In this document: in pieces, positions 52,056 through 63,819 of the stretch
Layout of the letters: the number at the start of each line of letters is the position of its first letter
How positions within the stretch are numbered: the first letter of the stretch is position 1
Source: Cristatella mucedo
Lineage: Eukaryota > Bryozoa > Phylactolaemata > Cristatellidae
Direction: 5' to 3'
Length of the DNA stretch: 64,000 bases
Assembly (NCBI GenBank): GCA_009760855.2
Contig: WPIO01000003.1
Span: 11,458,001 to 11,522,000 of the forward strand
Notes under the pieces: generated by a model
The model's database searches: none
Told to the model about the DNA's origin: nothing
Seen by the model: only the letters and a program-made list of their open reading frames with translations
Made by a program: the position numbers and the translations under genes

Positions 52056-53343
52056 CTAACGGGCTTCGGCGGTCATCTTCTGGCAATGATCTTTGTACCA
52101 CGTCGGCAAGAAGTTGAACGACTCGTCGGCCAGAGGGACCTGCGTGGCGGTGACGAAGCGGCCGGGCGCCCGCTCGAACACGTAGATACGCTCGGGCAGT
52201 GCGACCGTGCTCTTCACGTAGTTCAGAAAGTCGTCGAGGAAGTTAAGACAGACGGCGGAGTCCCACGTGTCATCACCCGATCCCTCGACCATGCCCGGCA
52301 TGTCGTCGGTCGTGAAGTGCTCTACGCGGCTCACAATGCCGGCGTCGTCGCGGAAGCCGCACACCACCTCGGGCACGCCGAGGAGGAAGGACTGCGCCCA
52401 CCACTTGACGAGCTTGTACTTGCGGAAGTTCCGCTCCTGCGTCGCATTGTCAAAGCTCCTGTTGGTCTTCAGCTCCACGTAGGTCGACAGCGGGTCGCGC
52501 GAGGTGCCCCTGCAGCAGTCCACCTCGGCGCCGTAGAGCAGCTTGTGGCGATTGAGCGTGGCGGCGACGACGCTGTAGAAGCCCTCGTGGTTGTTGACGG
52601 GCTCGCTCGTTTCCGGAAGCCGATGGCCCGGCTTGGCGGTGACGTACTGCTCGAACTTGTGGCCCCAGTATGACATGAGCTCCGCGTTCGGATAATCGTC
52701 GGGCTCGTCGAATTCGCACATGTAGATCGTCGAGCCCAGCTTGCACGCGGCCACGACCCAGCCGTCGCGGCTCTCGTACGGCTTGCAGAGCATTTGGGTG
52801 AGCAGGCCGCGCCAGCACACGACGTCGGGCAGAGGGGCCAGGGGTCGCCCGCTCAGCGTCAGGCAGCGGAGCACGTTGTCCAGGTAGTCTCCTTGGTCAG
52901 TCTTCTCGGTCACAGTCTTCTCGGTCACAGTCTTCTCGGTCATAGTCTTCTCGGTCACAGTCTTCCAGGTCACAGTCCACTCTCTCCATGAATGCGTCGA
53001 AGCCGGCGCTGAGGTCGTAGTGCACCGTGAGGCCCGCCTCGGGGCCCGCGAAGCGTCGGAGCATGGACCTGTCACGGCTGAACGCGCGGCGACCGTCCAT
53101 GGAGAACGAGTCGACCTCGACGGGTCGCTCGAAGTGGGCGCGCGGCAGGCCGCCGTACTTGCCGCGCGACACGCTGAAGCCGGGCAGCCGCTGCGCGGCG
53201 TCCGCTCTTCCGGGTCCCGCGCTGTGCACGGGCAGCCTGGCGACGCGGGCGCTCGCGGCGGCGCTGCTGAAGCGTTGCGGAGGCGAGGACGACGACGACT
53301 CGCCGTCTCCATCATCCAAGCTCGACCCCTGGCTATGGGCCAT
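52056..53343 (-). pseudogene. DXO: DXO/Rai1-family decapping exoribonuclease, copy C (broken by a minisatellite)
   Basis: From ATG 53343 the protein matches copy B up to about residue 115. It then runs into a 15-bp tandem repeat (52893-52980) that encodes DCDRE-type pentapeptides and stops at 52897. The catalytic two thirds remain open in another frame down to 52056, with VVCWRGLLTQ, YWGHKFEQY, AEVDC, YVELKT and KWWAQSFLLGVPEVVCGFRD all present. The longer open frame that runs from 53420 reads the N-terminal half out of frame, so it is not the true protein. A part-length product from an internal start would lack the N-terminal region. Confidence 0.85.
52890..52980 (-). repeat. 15-bp minisatellite inside DXO copy C
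   Basis: About five units of GACTGTGACCGAGAA on the minus strand (one with ACTATGACC), plus a degenerate last unit whose altered length shifts the frame. Copy B has a short single version (GACTGGACCGTGAAGGA) at the same place. Confidence 0.88.
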
Positions 53344-53960
53344 GAGGCGGCGTCTTTAGCAGGCCGAGTCCACTGACATCGGTCCCGCAGAGCACGGGCG
53401 GAGCGAAGCCGATGGCACAATGGAACGGTCTGGCTATCCTAGTTGACATCCGGCCTGGCTTAAAGGTCAGTATTGTCCCCTTATCGACGGGGAAACTCCC
53501 TCGCCGGCTGGGCTATTGAAACCGGTAAGCCTGCTGCGGAGTAGAGTAGGTCGGCGGGCAGTGCATTCGAGGAGTCGGGTAGTTGACGAGAGCCTGCTCC
53601 TCTTTCACTCCCAGCATGGCCTCCTCAATCCAGCGTTTGCTTCCGTTAGCTGACATATCCAGTGAGGTCCGACGAAGTTCGCTGCCATCGAATTGGCTGT
53701 GCTGTGGAACGTACGCCAGGACGTAACGTCGTGACTGCCACCGCCCCAGGTGGACACTTGTTGGGGGAGGGGAAGGGCAGGCCTAGAAGGAATAAGGGGT
53801 AGGGCCTACTAGACCTACCGAGTAGGCGACTCCATTACTCATGCGTAAGTCTTAATTAAGGGGGAATTTGAGCGATATGGTCAGCAATTTTCAGTTTTGT
53901 TGAAAATGGGCTTTTAAAAGACAAACCAGTTATAAATGCAATCTCAAATTGTGGTGGTTG
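53344..53960 (-). promoter_or_regulatory. Duplicated upstream region of DXO copy C
   Basis: Collinear with 46142-46773: GCAGAGCACGGGCGGAGCGA, GTGGACACTTGTTGGGGGAG, GGGTAGGGCCTACTAGACCT, TTAATTAAGGGGGAATTTGA. The shared stretch ends near GATGACCGGAACA (53973), where copy B is cut by the duplication junction. Confidence 0.4.
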
Positions 53961-54219
53961 ACAGATGACCGGAACATGGTCAATACAATTATTTTGTAAG
54001 GCGTACCTAAACCGGAAGTAGTACTCGAGCTCAACAGAAGATTTTGTTCTGAAAAACCAACCTCCCGAGCCGAGCGTTCGTGGTAAATTTTGTAAATAAG
54101 GAATTCAGCTCTAAACGGACCAGCAGAGCATGAGTTCAAGCAAACCAAAAATACGTTAAATTTAAAAACGACACGCCCCCTCGAGATCAAATGTCCAACT
54201 GGTAGTATAACAAGATCAT

Positions 54220-56095
54220 AAAAGCGCTTTATATTTGCTGCAAAGGAAACACGATCGAATGGTTTGTGGTAACGTGGTCGATAAACAGCAAGAATAACAT
54301 GGTTAGGGGTGACATGCCCAGGGTTAGCATGCAAGTTTCGTTAGTGGCAGCATGCACAGTGTCAGCATGCATAAGCACATAAAGGTCAAATCTCAAGGTC
54401 TCACTAAATGCCGTGATTAATAGATGCGTTTTTAGCTTCCTTTTAAATGTGGACAAGTCAGATGCCTTGACGCAAGTCGCGAGTAAGTACCAACCTTTGA
54501 GAGTACACGAACTAAAGGCACGATCTCCAAAGAATTTGAGATTCGTACGAGGTATAGATAGGCAATCAGATTACGAAAAGCCGGTGGTACGATGGTTGTC
54601 TGGTGGGGCTGTAGATCTGGTTGGTAGGCTTAAGCCAATAAATGAATAGACCTAAAAGTGAGTCACAGAACCTTGAAGTCGATACTTTGCTTGACTGGGA
54701 GCCACTGGAGGTTGGCAAGAAGCTGTGTGGCTACTACGATGCTCACGACAGACAAGCTTAGCTGCAGAGTTTTGCACCAGCTGTAAGAGCCTGATTGCTC
54801 GGACCGGTAGACCAGCAAGCAGTGAGGAAGTGGTGTCGAGGGGATGTCACAAGTGCATATGCCGAGCTGGTTTGGCTCAGTGGTTAAGATGCTCATCCCG
54901 TCCAAGGTCTTGCTGAGGTCATAGGCTCGAGCCCCATGGCATGTGTGAAGCTCCTAAATAGAGATTAAGTTCTCTTAGGGTGCTATACAAATTAATTTTA
55001 TACGGACCAATTCAGATGTGGCATCCCTGTCCAAATAAGCCCGAGTTTTAGCAAAGTCAAATAGCTGAAAGTAGAAAGAATTGACTGTGGAGCTGATGTG
55101 GTCGTCTAATGAAAGGTCACTTTGGAACATGATACCCAGATTTCGTGCAGATTCGACAGTACATATGCTGGCAGAGTTGATTTTGAGTGCTGGCCTTTCC
55201 AATTCCCGAATTATACTTGGTTTGCCCATAACTAGTAAGCTGGTTTTATCATCGTTCAATGTAAGAAAGTTTGCTGCCATCCATGTGAGGACGTCATCAA
55301 TACATGCAGCAAGGGTGTGTAGAGAATTCGACGTGCTGGAGGGCTGGGAGAGATCGAAGCAAAGGTAAAACTGAGTGTCATCTGCATAGAAGTGAAAGCT
55401 TAGATTGTGCCTGGCAATCACATCGGCAAGAGGGGAAGTATAAACCGTGAAAAGAATGGGACCAAACACAGAACCCTGAGATGCTCGATATTTCAGAGGT
55501 TCCCCCGACGATCTTTGTCCATTCACACCAATACCCTGGAGTCTCCCACTGAGATAGGACCTGAACCATTGCAATGCAGTGCCAGTGATGCCCAGGCGAA
55601 ATGAGGTGCTCAAGAAGGGCTTGGTGATCGATAGTTTCAAAAGCTGCCGAAAGATCGAGCAAAGCAAGCAGAGACTCTACTTAAGTCTGCATTCCTAAGC
55701 AGGTCGTTATACACTCGAAGCAATGCTGACTCTGTGAATGATAAGCTCGAAAACCAGACTGGAACTTACTAGCAAGGATTGAAGTTCCAATGTATGAGTT
55801 CAGCTGATCCGCCACGACTCGTTCCAGTGTCGTTGATAGAAACTCTTGAAGGAAGACTGCATGGAAGTTCCTCGAGTTAGCTAGTGCTGCTTTCTTGACT
55901 AGTGGTCTGACTGCAGCCTTTTTGAAGGGTGCTGGGACATGACCTGAAGCTAATGACATACTTATGATGTTATTTATGCATGGCAGCTGCAGATCAATGC
56001 ATTGTAGAAGCAGGACAGTGGGAATATTGCCCAGAGGACTAGTTGTCTTCTCTGATTGGGATATGAACTTGAGGACGAGGTCGCAGTCCTCTTTC
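54220..56095 (-). pseudogene. LINE family 1 reverse transcriptase with YADD
   Basis: CR1/L2-like RT on the minus strand. Right to left: RT fingers (SLASGHVPAPFKKAAVRPLV, 55681-55959), LDLSAAFETIDHQALLEHLI (first catalytic Asp replaced by Glu), then after a frameshift GSVFGPILFTVYTSPLADVI and [14 protein letters not shown] (catalytic YADD intact, about 55375-55415), then LTLNDDKTSLLVMG. The C-terminal domain (54663-54905, 54413-54220) is broken and interrupted by a SINE at 54858-55000. 5' of RT is absent. Frameshifts make it inactive. Confidence 0.82.
54858..55000 (+). mobile_element. tRNA-headed SINE with LINE family 1-type tail
   Basis: Pol III A box TGGCTCAGTGG (54873-54883) and B box GGCTCGAGCCC (54924-54934), about 50 bp apart, followed by GAAGCTCCTAAATAGAGATT then AGTTCTCTTAGGGTGCTATA. 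This tail is the hairpin of LINE family 1, showing that the SINE uses that LINE's 3' end. It sits inside LINE sequence that resumes at GGACCAATTCAGATGTGGC. Confidence 0.8.
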
Positions 56096-56097
56096 CT

Positions 56098-56385
56098 TCA
56101 ACTTCTAGCTTGCTCCCCCTCTTCCCCTCCACCGGCTGCTGCTGCTCCTCCTCCCCCTACCCCCCTCCCGGCTGCTGCTGCTCCTCCCCCCCCCCCCCCC
56201 CCGGCTGCTGCTGCTCCTTCCCCTACCCCCTGGCTGCTGCTGCTGCTGCTCCTCCTCCTCCCCCCCCCCCCCCCCCTGCTGCTGCTGCTGCTCCTCCTCT
56301 CCCTACCCCCCTGGCTGCTGCTGCTGCTGCTCCTCCTCCTCCTCCCCCTCTTCCCCTCTGCCGGCTGCTGCTGCTTCGCTAGTTG
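56098..56385. repeat. CTG/poly-C low-complexity tract
   Basis: Interspersed (CTG)n, (CTC)n and C-runs of 14 to 17, e.g. GGCTGCTGCTGCTCCT units repeated about five times. All frames are open by composition (Pro/Ala/Leu on plus, Gly/Ala/Ser on minus), so the ORFs here are not evidence of a gene. It starts at the 5' end of the truncated LINE. Confidence 0.85.
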
Positions 56386-58285
56386 CCGGACCGTTGTACA
56401 GCCTTGCTCACGTGGCCTCTGTGTCGGTGGCGGTCCCACACAGCCTCCGACCGTGGCCTGGTCGACAGACGGGCTCCTCTCAACCGGCGCGTCCGAAGCT
56501 GTCCATGCGTATGTTCCGCCAGCTTCGACCTCTGCTAGCACGAACAACGTTGAAGACTAAAGCCGTGTGGTCAGCAGCAGCTATTACTAATCTTTTCAAC
56601 GACGGCCCCGACCTGCAGCCAGAGCTCTTTGCAGGCCATTGTCGCGGCCTCCCACCGGGCTGTTATTACTCCTGCTCCTCGATCCGAAATCACTCGTGCT
56701 CGGCTCTCCTCGTGCTCGGCCTATTCGACAGCTGAAAAAAGTGTAAAACTGGATGGACATTTTCTGTGCAGCAGCCGATGATAGTCCATTTTGCGACTGA
56801 CTAGTTCTTGGTACTCTGACTAGTACTAGTACTCTGATGGCAGTACTCGGCGTAGAAGCTCAGACAGTGCTCGGCAAAGCACGGCCTCTAATACCGGCAG
56901 GCAGCAAGTGCTTCAATGGCACATCGAGCTCTCGTCTCAAGCCATAGCCTGCTGTGCTTGCAGCCCGTTAAGAACTCATTTGACCTTGCAGGACAATTAT
57001 TGCCAGGATAAGGTAATTAATAATCTCCTTCTCTAAGAAGCGTCCACATAAGCCATTCGTTGTTCACTGGTAAGCAAATGGAGGGGTGATGCACAGCTGC
57101 ACTACTAGTGCCAAATACAGAACTGAAACACAGGCATATTTGAATTGTCAGCCTAACCCTGGCTAGAGTAGGGTACTACAAAGCTTACGTACAGACACGG
57201 CTAATCGCAGCCAATGACCTACCATACTGTCGCAGGCAATGTACAACCAGTTCAATAGGCTGGAGGTATCAGTGATCCACGAGTAATAGGTCACGTGACC
57301 TTGTGCTTGCACAGGCAAGAGGTTGGCCGACGATGGCAACGCCACTCCCCATGGGCTAAGAAATGCAATACCAGTCTAATGAAGATCACATTCGAGTAAA
57401 AAGTAAAGCAATGTTCGGTTAATTCAACGGCCTCATTTATACAGCTGCTGCACAGCCTTAGCAGCAATCCTTACTCATTTACTTTGGGCAGTGCAGGATT
57501 GCCGGCTGAAGAACTGTACCCTACGTCCTGGATCGTGAAGTACGAGCATCTTACCGATAAGATAAGATTGTGTGCTCTCCGCAATCTCTGCAGAGGGCAA
57601 GGGCACAGAGCCTGTACTATTTGGGCAGATGGAGGCCTAGACATGGACACTGCAATGGTCGGTCAACTGCAGTGGCTCATGTTTATGTTGCTAAAGCTGC
57701 TGCAGCTGCTGCTGCAGTTGTCCACCGGCATGAACAGTGCAGCCCACGACGCACACACAACATTTTACAGCACCTAGCATCAGCATAAGAGACTGGCTTT
57801 AGGATAAAAGAGCTCTCAGTAGCCATTCCCACCAGCTTGCTAATGACTTGCCGTGGTCCCTTGTTGCTTTCAGAAGTGTTGGAGCAGCTAGTGCACGGCA
57901 GCTAGTGCACGATCAGATTAGGCTCTGACGGTCGAGCCATTACTTAGACATGTGATTCTTTGCATTTACTGCAGTCTCAGAGAGGCAAGTTTCAAAGCCG
58001 ACAAGTCAGCAAGTGGGCTTCCTGCCAGGCTGTAGATGTAAAACTGCTGCAAGCTGTTTTAAAGGCCCACCGATGGCGATCCAAGAGACAGTTGCCATGG
58101 ACAAAAATTTACATAATAATTATCTCCTGCACAGGTGATTATATCAGACCTAACAAAAGTTTATTATATAGATTGAAGTGCAATTTTTGAGATAGCTGAG
58201 ATCATATTAGATAATTGTGATCCTATTCAAATTTTAAAAAGGTGGCTGAATGCTAATTATTCTTGCTGGTTTCAGACAACAGACC
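56386..58285. other. No recognisable gene
   Basis: Short ORFs without domains. A CTGCAG/CTGCTG-rich stretch is near 57695-57725. It may hold intergenic or intronic sequence. Confidence 0.4.
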
Positions 58286-58400
58286 AAATAATAATACATT
58301 TGGATAGCACCCTTAAAGAACTAAATCTCATTATAGGCATTTAACATATGCTGTAAATTAAGCATGTCAGTATGGTTAGTGACAGATATATGAAATATGT
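58285..58400 (-). mobile_element. Decayed LINE family 1 tail
   Basis: TAGCACCCTTAAAGAACTAA then GGCATTTAACATATGCTGTA and TATGGTTAGTGACAG correspond to the minus-strand LINE tail and 3' UTR, strongly mutated. Confidence 0.5.
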
Positions 58401-58984
58401 AAATACTTGCTGAATGGACTTCCCCCTACGAGCACACTATTAAGTGCATAGTCACCAGGGTATATTCTCGCATTACAGTATGGTGGAGAAGCATTCCCTA
58501 TACGTGCTTAAGTCTCTACTAATTAAAGCGAGAAATTCCGTCTGCCCATCACGAGGCAAGATGGTGGAGGAGTGTCTTCTGTGACCACACTATGACTACA
58601 TCTACGAAGACTCGGCGAATCGAGTCCACAGGCAGTGAGCTCTCGGGTCAACATATGTACAACCAATAGTGCTGCTACTGCTTTTACATTGTTCGTAGAA
58701 TGATAAGCATGCATGCTCAGTCGAAGTCACTGGATGACCAATGCTGACAGCCACGTCCTAGATTTAATCTGGGGCTTGGGGCAAATGAAGTTCCAGCGTC
58801 AACGGTTCACGACGACACACGACCAGTGCAAGCATACACTGCAGGCTCTTTAGCAATGCAGCAGGCAAACTTTGTCACCGACTTCTTGCACGAATGCAAG
58901 GGTAGGCTGCCATTGCTCCAGTTGTTGCCTCTGCCACTACTACTTACCTTTATAATCCGTGAGGCAAATGCCTACAATACACGT

Positions 58985-59140
58985 AGTTCATTTGCATAGC
59001 ACCTTAACCAACCTATATCTCCATCCAGGTGCTTTACATATGCTGCAGGGCCCGAGTCCACGACCTTAGTCGTTAAAAGTAAGCATCTCATTCGTGGGCC
59101 AGACCAGAGTGGCACCAACACTGGTCACACCTAATTCGGG
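58985..59140 (-). mobile_element. Decayed SINE (minus strand)
   Basis: A tail-like segment CATAGCACCTTAACCAACC...GGTGCTTTACATATG is followed by GGGCCCGAGTCCACGACCTT, a B-box-like sequence on the minus strand. It is old and imperfect. Confidence 0.4.
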
Positions 59141-60070
59141 CTATCCTGCTATTACCAGTCGTTCAGAAGCCATAAATTCAAGTTTCTTTTGACAACCTGT
59201 GGAATTCTGGGGAGTAGCTGTCACAAGCACTGCTACTGCACCTCAATCTTTACTGAGGACTTTGCTGCACTTCTTAGCATGCATGTCACGGCTAGTGCTA
59301 CTTTTGCCAGTGTTTGCTAAGATGTACAAATACCCGATCAGGTGCACACTACAGCCAAGAATTGAAGGCAATATTGTGTGACTCTTGCAGGGTGCCAAGT
59401 GCATCTGTTCCGGGTGTGATGCAAGTGTTCCATTTTTCATCAAGGTCTGGTCTTTAGCAAGTAATTTCAACGGATTCAAGAGCAGGATGATATAATCACG
59501 TGTATGGATCACCACTCACTTATGATCTATCTCTCAAGGGTGTGGCAGCAGCCCAGAGGCTGCCCAACAGGTGCACTATGAACCTAGCTCATTCACAGCA
59601 TGCAGCTGCAGTAAAACTAGAAATCATGATGACTACAGCACCGGAACATTGTTGCGACAGCACTGCATGGCAGCCAGCCAATGCCGAACGCAGCCTTGAT
59701 CTAGCCACTAAACCATAGGCTGTAACATTCAGCTGTTGCCTGAAGTAAGCGCCACACCTACCCACATACGATGTTCTGCAGCGATTTTGGCTGACGGACA
59801 ACAGACAAAAAGCTATTCCTCAGAAGGCTGGCTCAAACCGTGTGGGGGGTTGGGTAATGCATCCGTTAATGCTGCCACCAGAACGGTGTCTAGCGGAGCA
59901 ACCATTGTTCAAAGCCGTTACGAATATTGAATCCCAACTGAGCTTCTGAGCCTAGGCAAGCGATAGGATGCAAATAAAATCTGATCTGTGGCTATACACG
60001 AGCAGGCGAGTGCCATGGCACACGCAATAGCAACCCAGAACTACCAGATGCAAAGAGAATACTGCAGAAC
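59141..60070. other. No recognisable gene
   Basis: Short ORFs only (60-90 codons) without recognisable domains. It lies downstream of the DXO gene at 60120-61286. Confidence 0.4.
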
Positions 60071-60076
60071 TTTATT
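60071..60076 (-). terminator. Poly(A) signal of DXO copy D
   Basis: AATAAA on the minus strand, 44 bp after the stop codon at 60120. Copies A-C have no such signal at the equivalent place. Confidence 0.65.
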
Positions 60077-60119
60077 GACTAGGCATCAAATGCACGTTAG
60101 CCACGTGCAGCTGCAATCT

Positions 60120-61286
60120 TTATGGAGGGGGAGCAGTGCCGACGGCATCTAGATACCAGTTGGGCAAGAAAGAGCACGATTTGTCTTCCGATGCATAAGT
60201 TTTAGCCTGCACGCAGCCGCTGCCAGCACGAAACTCGAACACGTACACGAGATCTTCGCGAGTCACCCATCTCTTCACCTGGTCAAGGAAGTCTGAGAGG
60301 AAGTTGAAGCAGACGGCCGGATCCCACATGTCTGCTTGGCCTCTAACCAGTCTCGGTAGCTCTAGCGTCTTGTAATGACCGATGCGATGCACTATGCCTG
60401 CATCGTCTCGGAAACCGCAGACAACAGTGGGCACGCCGAGTAAGAACGACTGTGCCCACCACTTGAGCACTTTGAACTTCCTAAAGCTCCTTTCCTGACC
60501 AGGATGATCGAAGTCGCGATTGGTTTTCAGCTCCACGTAGTTGGACTTGGAGCTGGCGGCGCCATCGTCATCGTCGCGGCTAAAGCAGTCTACTTCGCCC
60601 CCGTACAGCAGCGAGTGCTCGTTCAGCTTGGTCGCGACTACGCTGCAGAACGCTTCCTTGTTGTTCACGGGCTCGTCGGTTTCCGGTATGGCAGAGCTGT
60701 TCCTCGCCGTAGCGTACTGCTCGAATTTAAAGCCCCAGTACGTCATCAGCTCCATATTAGAGTAACTTGCCGACTTCTCGCGCTCGCACATATACAGTGT
60801 GCCGCCACATTTACTTACGGCAAGCGTCCAGCTATCTCTATTCTCGTACGGGGTGCACAGAATTTTCGTAAGCAGCCCTCTCCAGCACACGAAGTTCGGC
60901 GCCTCGCGGAGCAGCTGTCTGTTCAGCAGAATGCAGCGCAGCATATCATCCAAATTCTCTTTAACGGTTTCATCTTTTTTAATAAAAGTGTCATAACCAC
61001 AGTTCAAGTCAAAATGGACTGACGTGCCACTTTCGTGAAGGACGAAACGCTTCAGCATCGACCTGTCGTTGAGAAAAGCGCGATTAATATCGAGCGAGAA
61101 AGACGCCACCTCCGTCGGCTTCTTAAAGTTGGGAAACTTAGCCGACGCGAATCGGACCGCATCCACATCCAAACTAAATGCCAGGGGCTCTTCAAGCCTG
61201 TGAATTTTTTGAGGACGCAGTACCTCCCTTGACGTTAAGTCTGGAGTAGCGTATCTGCGGCGATCGCTTTTCTGATGAGCAGCCAT
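60120..61286 (-). CDS. DXO: DXO/Rai1-family decapping exoribonuclease, copy D (intact, divergent)
   Basis: 388 codons, single exon, ATG 61286 with purine at -3 and G at +4, stop 60120. Landmarks: SFSLDINRAFLNDRSMLKRF (about 60-80), GYDTFIKKDETVKENLDDML (about 100-120), FVCWRGLLTKILCTPYENRD (about 135-155), YWGFKFEQY (GxxxE), GEVDC (ExD), YVELKTNRDF (ExK), KWWAQSFLLGVPTVVCGFRD, and a C-terminal FLPNWYLD. All metal-site motifs are kept. It is clearly divergent from copies A-C, has moderate GC and a poly(A) signal, and lacks the duplicated flanks. It is the best candidate for the ordinary host DXO gene. DXO clears RNAs with missing, NAD or unmethylated caps. Confidence 0.93.
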   Translation of the reverse strand: MAAHQKSDRRRYATPDLTSREVLRPQKIHRLEEPLAFSLDVDAVRFASAKFPNFKKPTEVASFSLDINRAFLNDRSMLKRFVLHESGTSVHFDLNCGYDTFIKKDETVKENLDDMLRCILLNRQLLREAPNFVCWRGLLTKILCTPYENRDSWTLAVSKCGGTLYMCEREKSASYSNMELMTYWGFKFEQYATARNSSAIPETDEPVNNKEAFCSVVATKLNEHSLLYGGEVDCFSRDDDDGAASSKSNYVELKTNRDFDHPGQERSFRKFKVLKWWAQSFLLGVPTVVCGFRDDAGIVHRIGHYKTLELPRLVRGQADMWDPAVCFNFLSDFLDQVKRWVTREDLVYVFEFRAGSGCVQAKTYASEDKSCSFLPNWYLDAVGTAPPP

Positions 61287-62322
61287 CGCGATAGGGTTGA
61301 ACGTCTTTATCTCATGGCCATAGTCTTGGTACCCTGCCGAAAAGCCCTTTCAATAATATTTAAGAGCTTTCTTGCAACTGGATGTCAATAAAAGTAGCCC
61401 AGACGCCTTTTGAGGAGCTCCAACGAAGCAGTCAAAAATAGAAAAACCGCCGGCAGGAAATTGTTCTGGTTGAATAATGTCAAGGCCAAAGGGCTCTCTG
61501 GTGCCGGAGGCAATACCCAACCGGCTGCGGTGCGTCCCGGGCTCTGCTGTGTAAACAGCGCAGGTTGGTTGCACGGACCTGCATACTGCGTAAGGTCGTT
61601 GTTCACCTGTATCATGCATTTGCTTCGAAGCTTTAGACGAGCGCTGTGCAATCTCACCTTGCGCTCATGGCAAACGAAATGCGGACGTCGATTTCAATAC
61701 CTAGCATGATGCTGTATTGGAGCGTACCGACGTCGCTCGGTGTCGGAGCACTTTGTTCGCCCCATCGGGCGACTCAGTCGTCTTGAATAGGCAAAGTGCG
61801 CTTCTCTCAGACGTAGCGGTAGGATCTTCCAGGGCGATGCGCCTAGCGCAGCTACTCGCGCTCGCATTCCGTCACCGCTTTTCGAAATAATCCGACTGCA
61901 ACTGCTGTGCGAAGGAAACCCAAAAGTTGTCGATATAAATTATAGCGCCAGGTTCTGTAGGCAGCGCTAGCCTATCGACGAAAGATTGACATCTTAGCCC
62001 CCCCCCCCACGGTTGGCGAGGCGTGATAGGGCAGGCAATGTATACCGTCTGCTCATAGACGCCTTCGCATGCGGAACTTATAAAATTATGCAATTGCTGA
62101 CTGCTTGCAATCGGCAAATGAATCCCCGTTGTCGCTCATATTCTCACGTTGACGTCTTTTGAAGCTTGACTTAGAGTACGTACAAACATGAATGTAAATT
62201 TCAGAGGCTTACCGGAGATGAGTTATCCCGGAAGCGAGGACCGGTGCTGGGCCTTGCAGGCGTCTACTGTCTGCCGGGGTTGGCTATTTGAGCATTTTTC
62301 TATGACTATTCATTAGTTTTTC
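61287..62322. other. No recognisable gene; upstream of DXO copy D
   Basis: Short ORFs without domains. The segment directly upstream of 61286 should hold the promoter but no TATA box is evident. A short C-run is at about 62000-62009. Confidence 0.4.
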
Positions 62323-62361
62323 GCTCGACTGGATATTCCAATCTCTCTCGACTGGATATTC

Positions 62362-62445
<84 letters not shown>
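62323..62445. repeat. Direct repeat and (TC)n microsatellite
   Basis: CTCGACTGGATATTCCAATC occurs twice in a row (about 62323 and 62348), followed by about 81 bp of pure (TC)n (62365-62445). Confidence 0.9.
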
Positions 62446-62448
<3 letters not shown>

Positions 62449-62960
62449 CCGCTCAATCTTTCTATCCCTGTTATATATGCGGCTATGGCGTCCATTTAAG
62501 AACAACTGGGTGACTGATATTTCACTATCAGATGACTTCCAGCGTTGTGGCTGACATTTGTGTGCTAGTAATGATATGTCCGCCTCAAATTAGCCCCCCC
62601 CCCCCCCCCCCCCCCCCCGCTCAGCAGATTCTTTGTAGCCTTGTAGACAATCAAATTTTGTGATGTCTGATGGCAAATAACGGAATCTTGTAAAGCTTTT
62701 AAAATCTTGGCAGTAGCATTGCAGTATGCGATTGTAGAGATCAGACGTCCGAGCTCTGGAAGACAGGCTTACACTTTTTTGGAACAAAAGGTTGAAGATT
62801 TTGAAGGACTCGTGGTCCTTATAGGACCGTTTCTAATAAGTGAAAGAAAAAACTAAATGGTTTGATTCCTCTTTATAAGATGCGAACGGAATCTGACATC
62901 CAATAAGCAAAAGTAGGAACTCCCCGAAAGGCGTACTACTTTTGAAAATTTGGCTTTTTA
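62446..62960. other. No recognisable gene; 25-bp poly-C
   Basis: An uninterrupted run of 25 C at 62594-62618. Otherwise no feature. Confidence 0.5.
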
Positions 62961-62961
62961 G

Positions 62962-63477
<516 letters not shown>

Positions 63478-63795
63478 CCCTGACTTGACCACATTTAAAA
63501 AGAACTTAAAAACACACCTATTCAGGACAGCATTTAGCATTTAGTTAGCATTTAGCCCTCTGATTCATCCTTCACGTGCTTATGCGTGCTGACACTGTGC
63601 ATGCTGCCACTAACCACATTTGCATGCTTACCCTGTGCGTGTCACCCCTAACCATGTTATTCATGTTGTTTGTTTATCAAGCATGATATTACTCACCATT
63701 CAATTGCATTTCCCTTTGCAGCAAAGGTAAAGCGCCTAGAAAGAGATTGAGTTCTCTGAGGGCGCTTTATCAAGTTCATTATTATTATTATTATG
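63478..63795 (+). mobile_element. LINE family 1, complete 3' end
   Basis: Reference 3' end for the family: ORF2 last codons (CCACATTTAAAAAGAACTTA), 3' UTR with TGACACTGTGCATGCTGCCA and CCCTAACCATGTTATTCATG, then TTTGCAGCAAAGGTAAAGCG, hairpin and (ATT)n. A partial duplication AGCATTTAGTTAGCATTTAG is near 63533-63552. Confidence 0.85.
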
Positions 63796-63819
63796 TGCGC
63801 CCAGCCGGTTCGAAATTTT

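Noticed and set aside
52897-53420. The upstream half of the 454-codon ORF over DXO copy C as a new N-terminus
   Set aside because: That half reads the DXO N-terminal DNA out of frame; the conserved N-terminus is in the frame starting at 53343.
56056-56560. Proline/alanine-rich and leucine-rich ORFs
   Set aside because: Produced by the CTG/poly-C low-complexity tract; all frames are open by composition.
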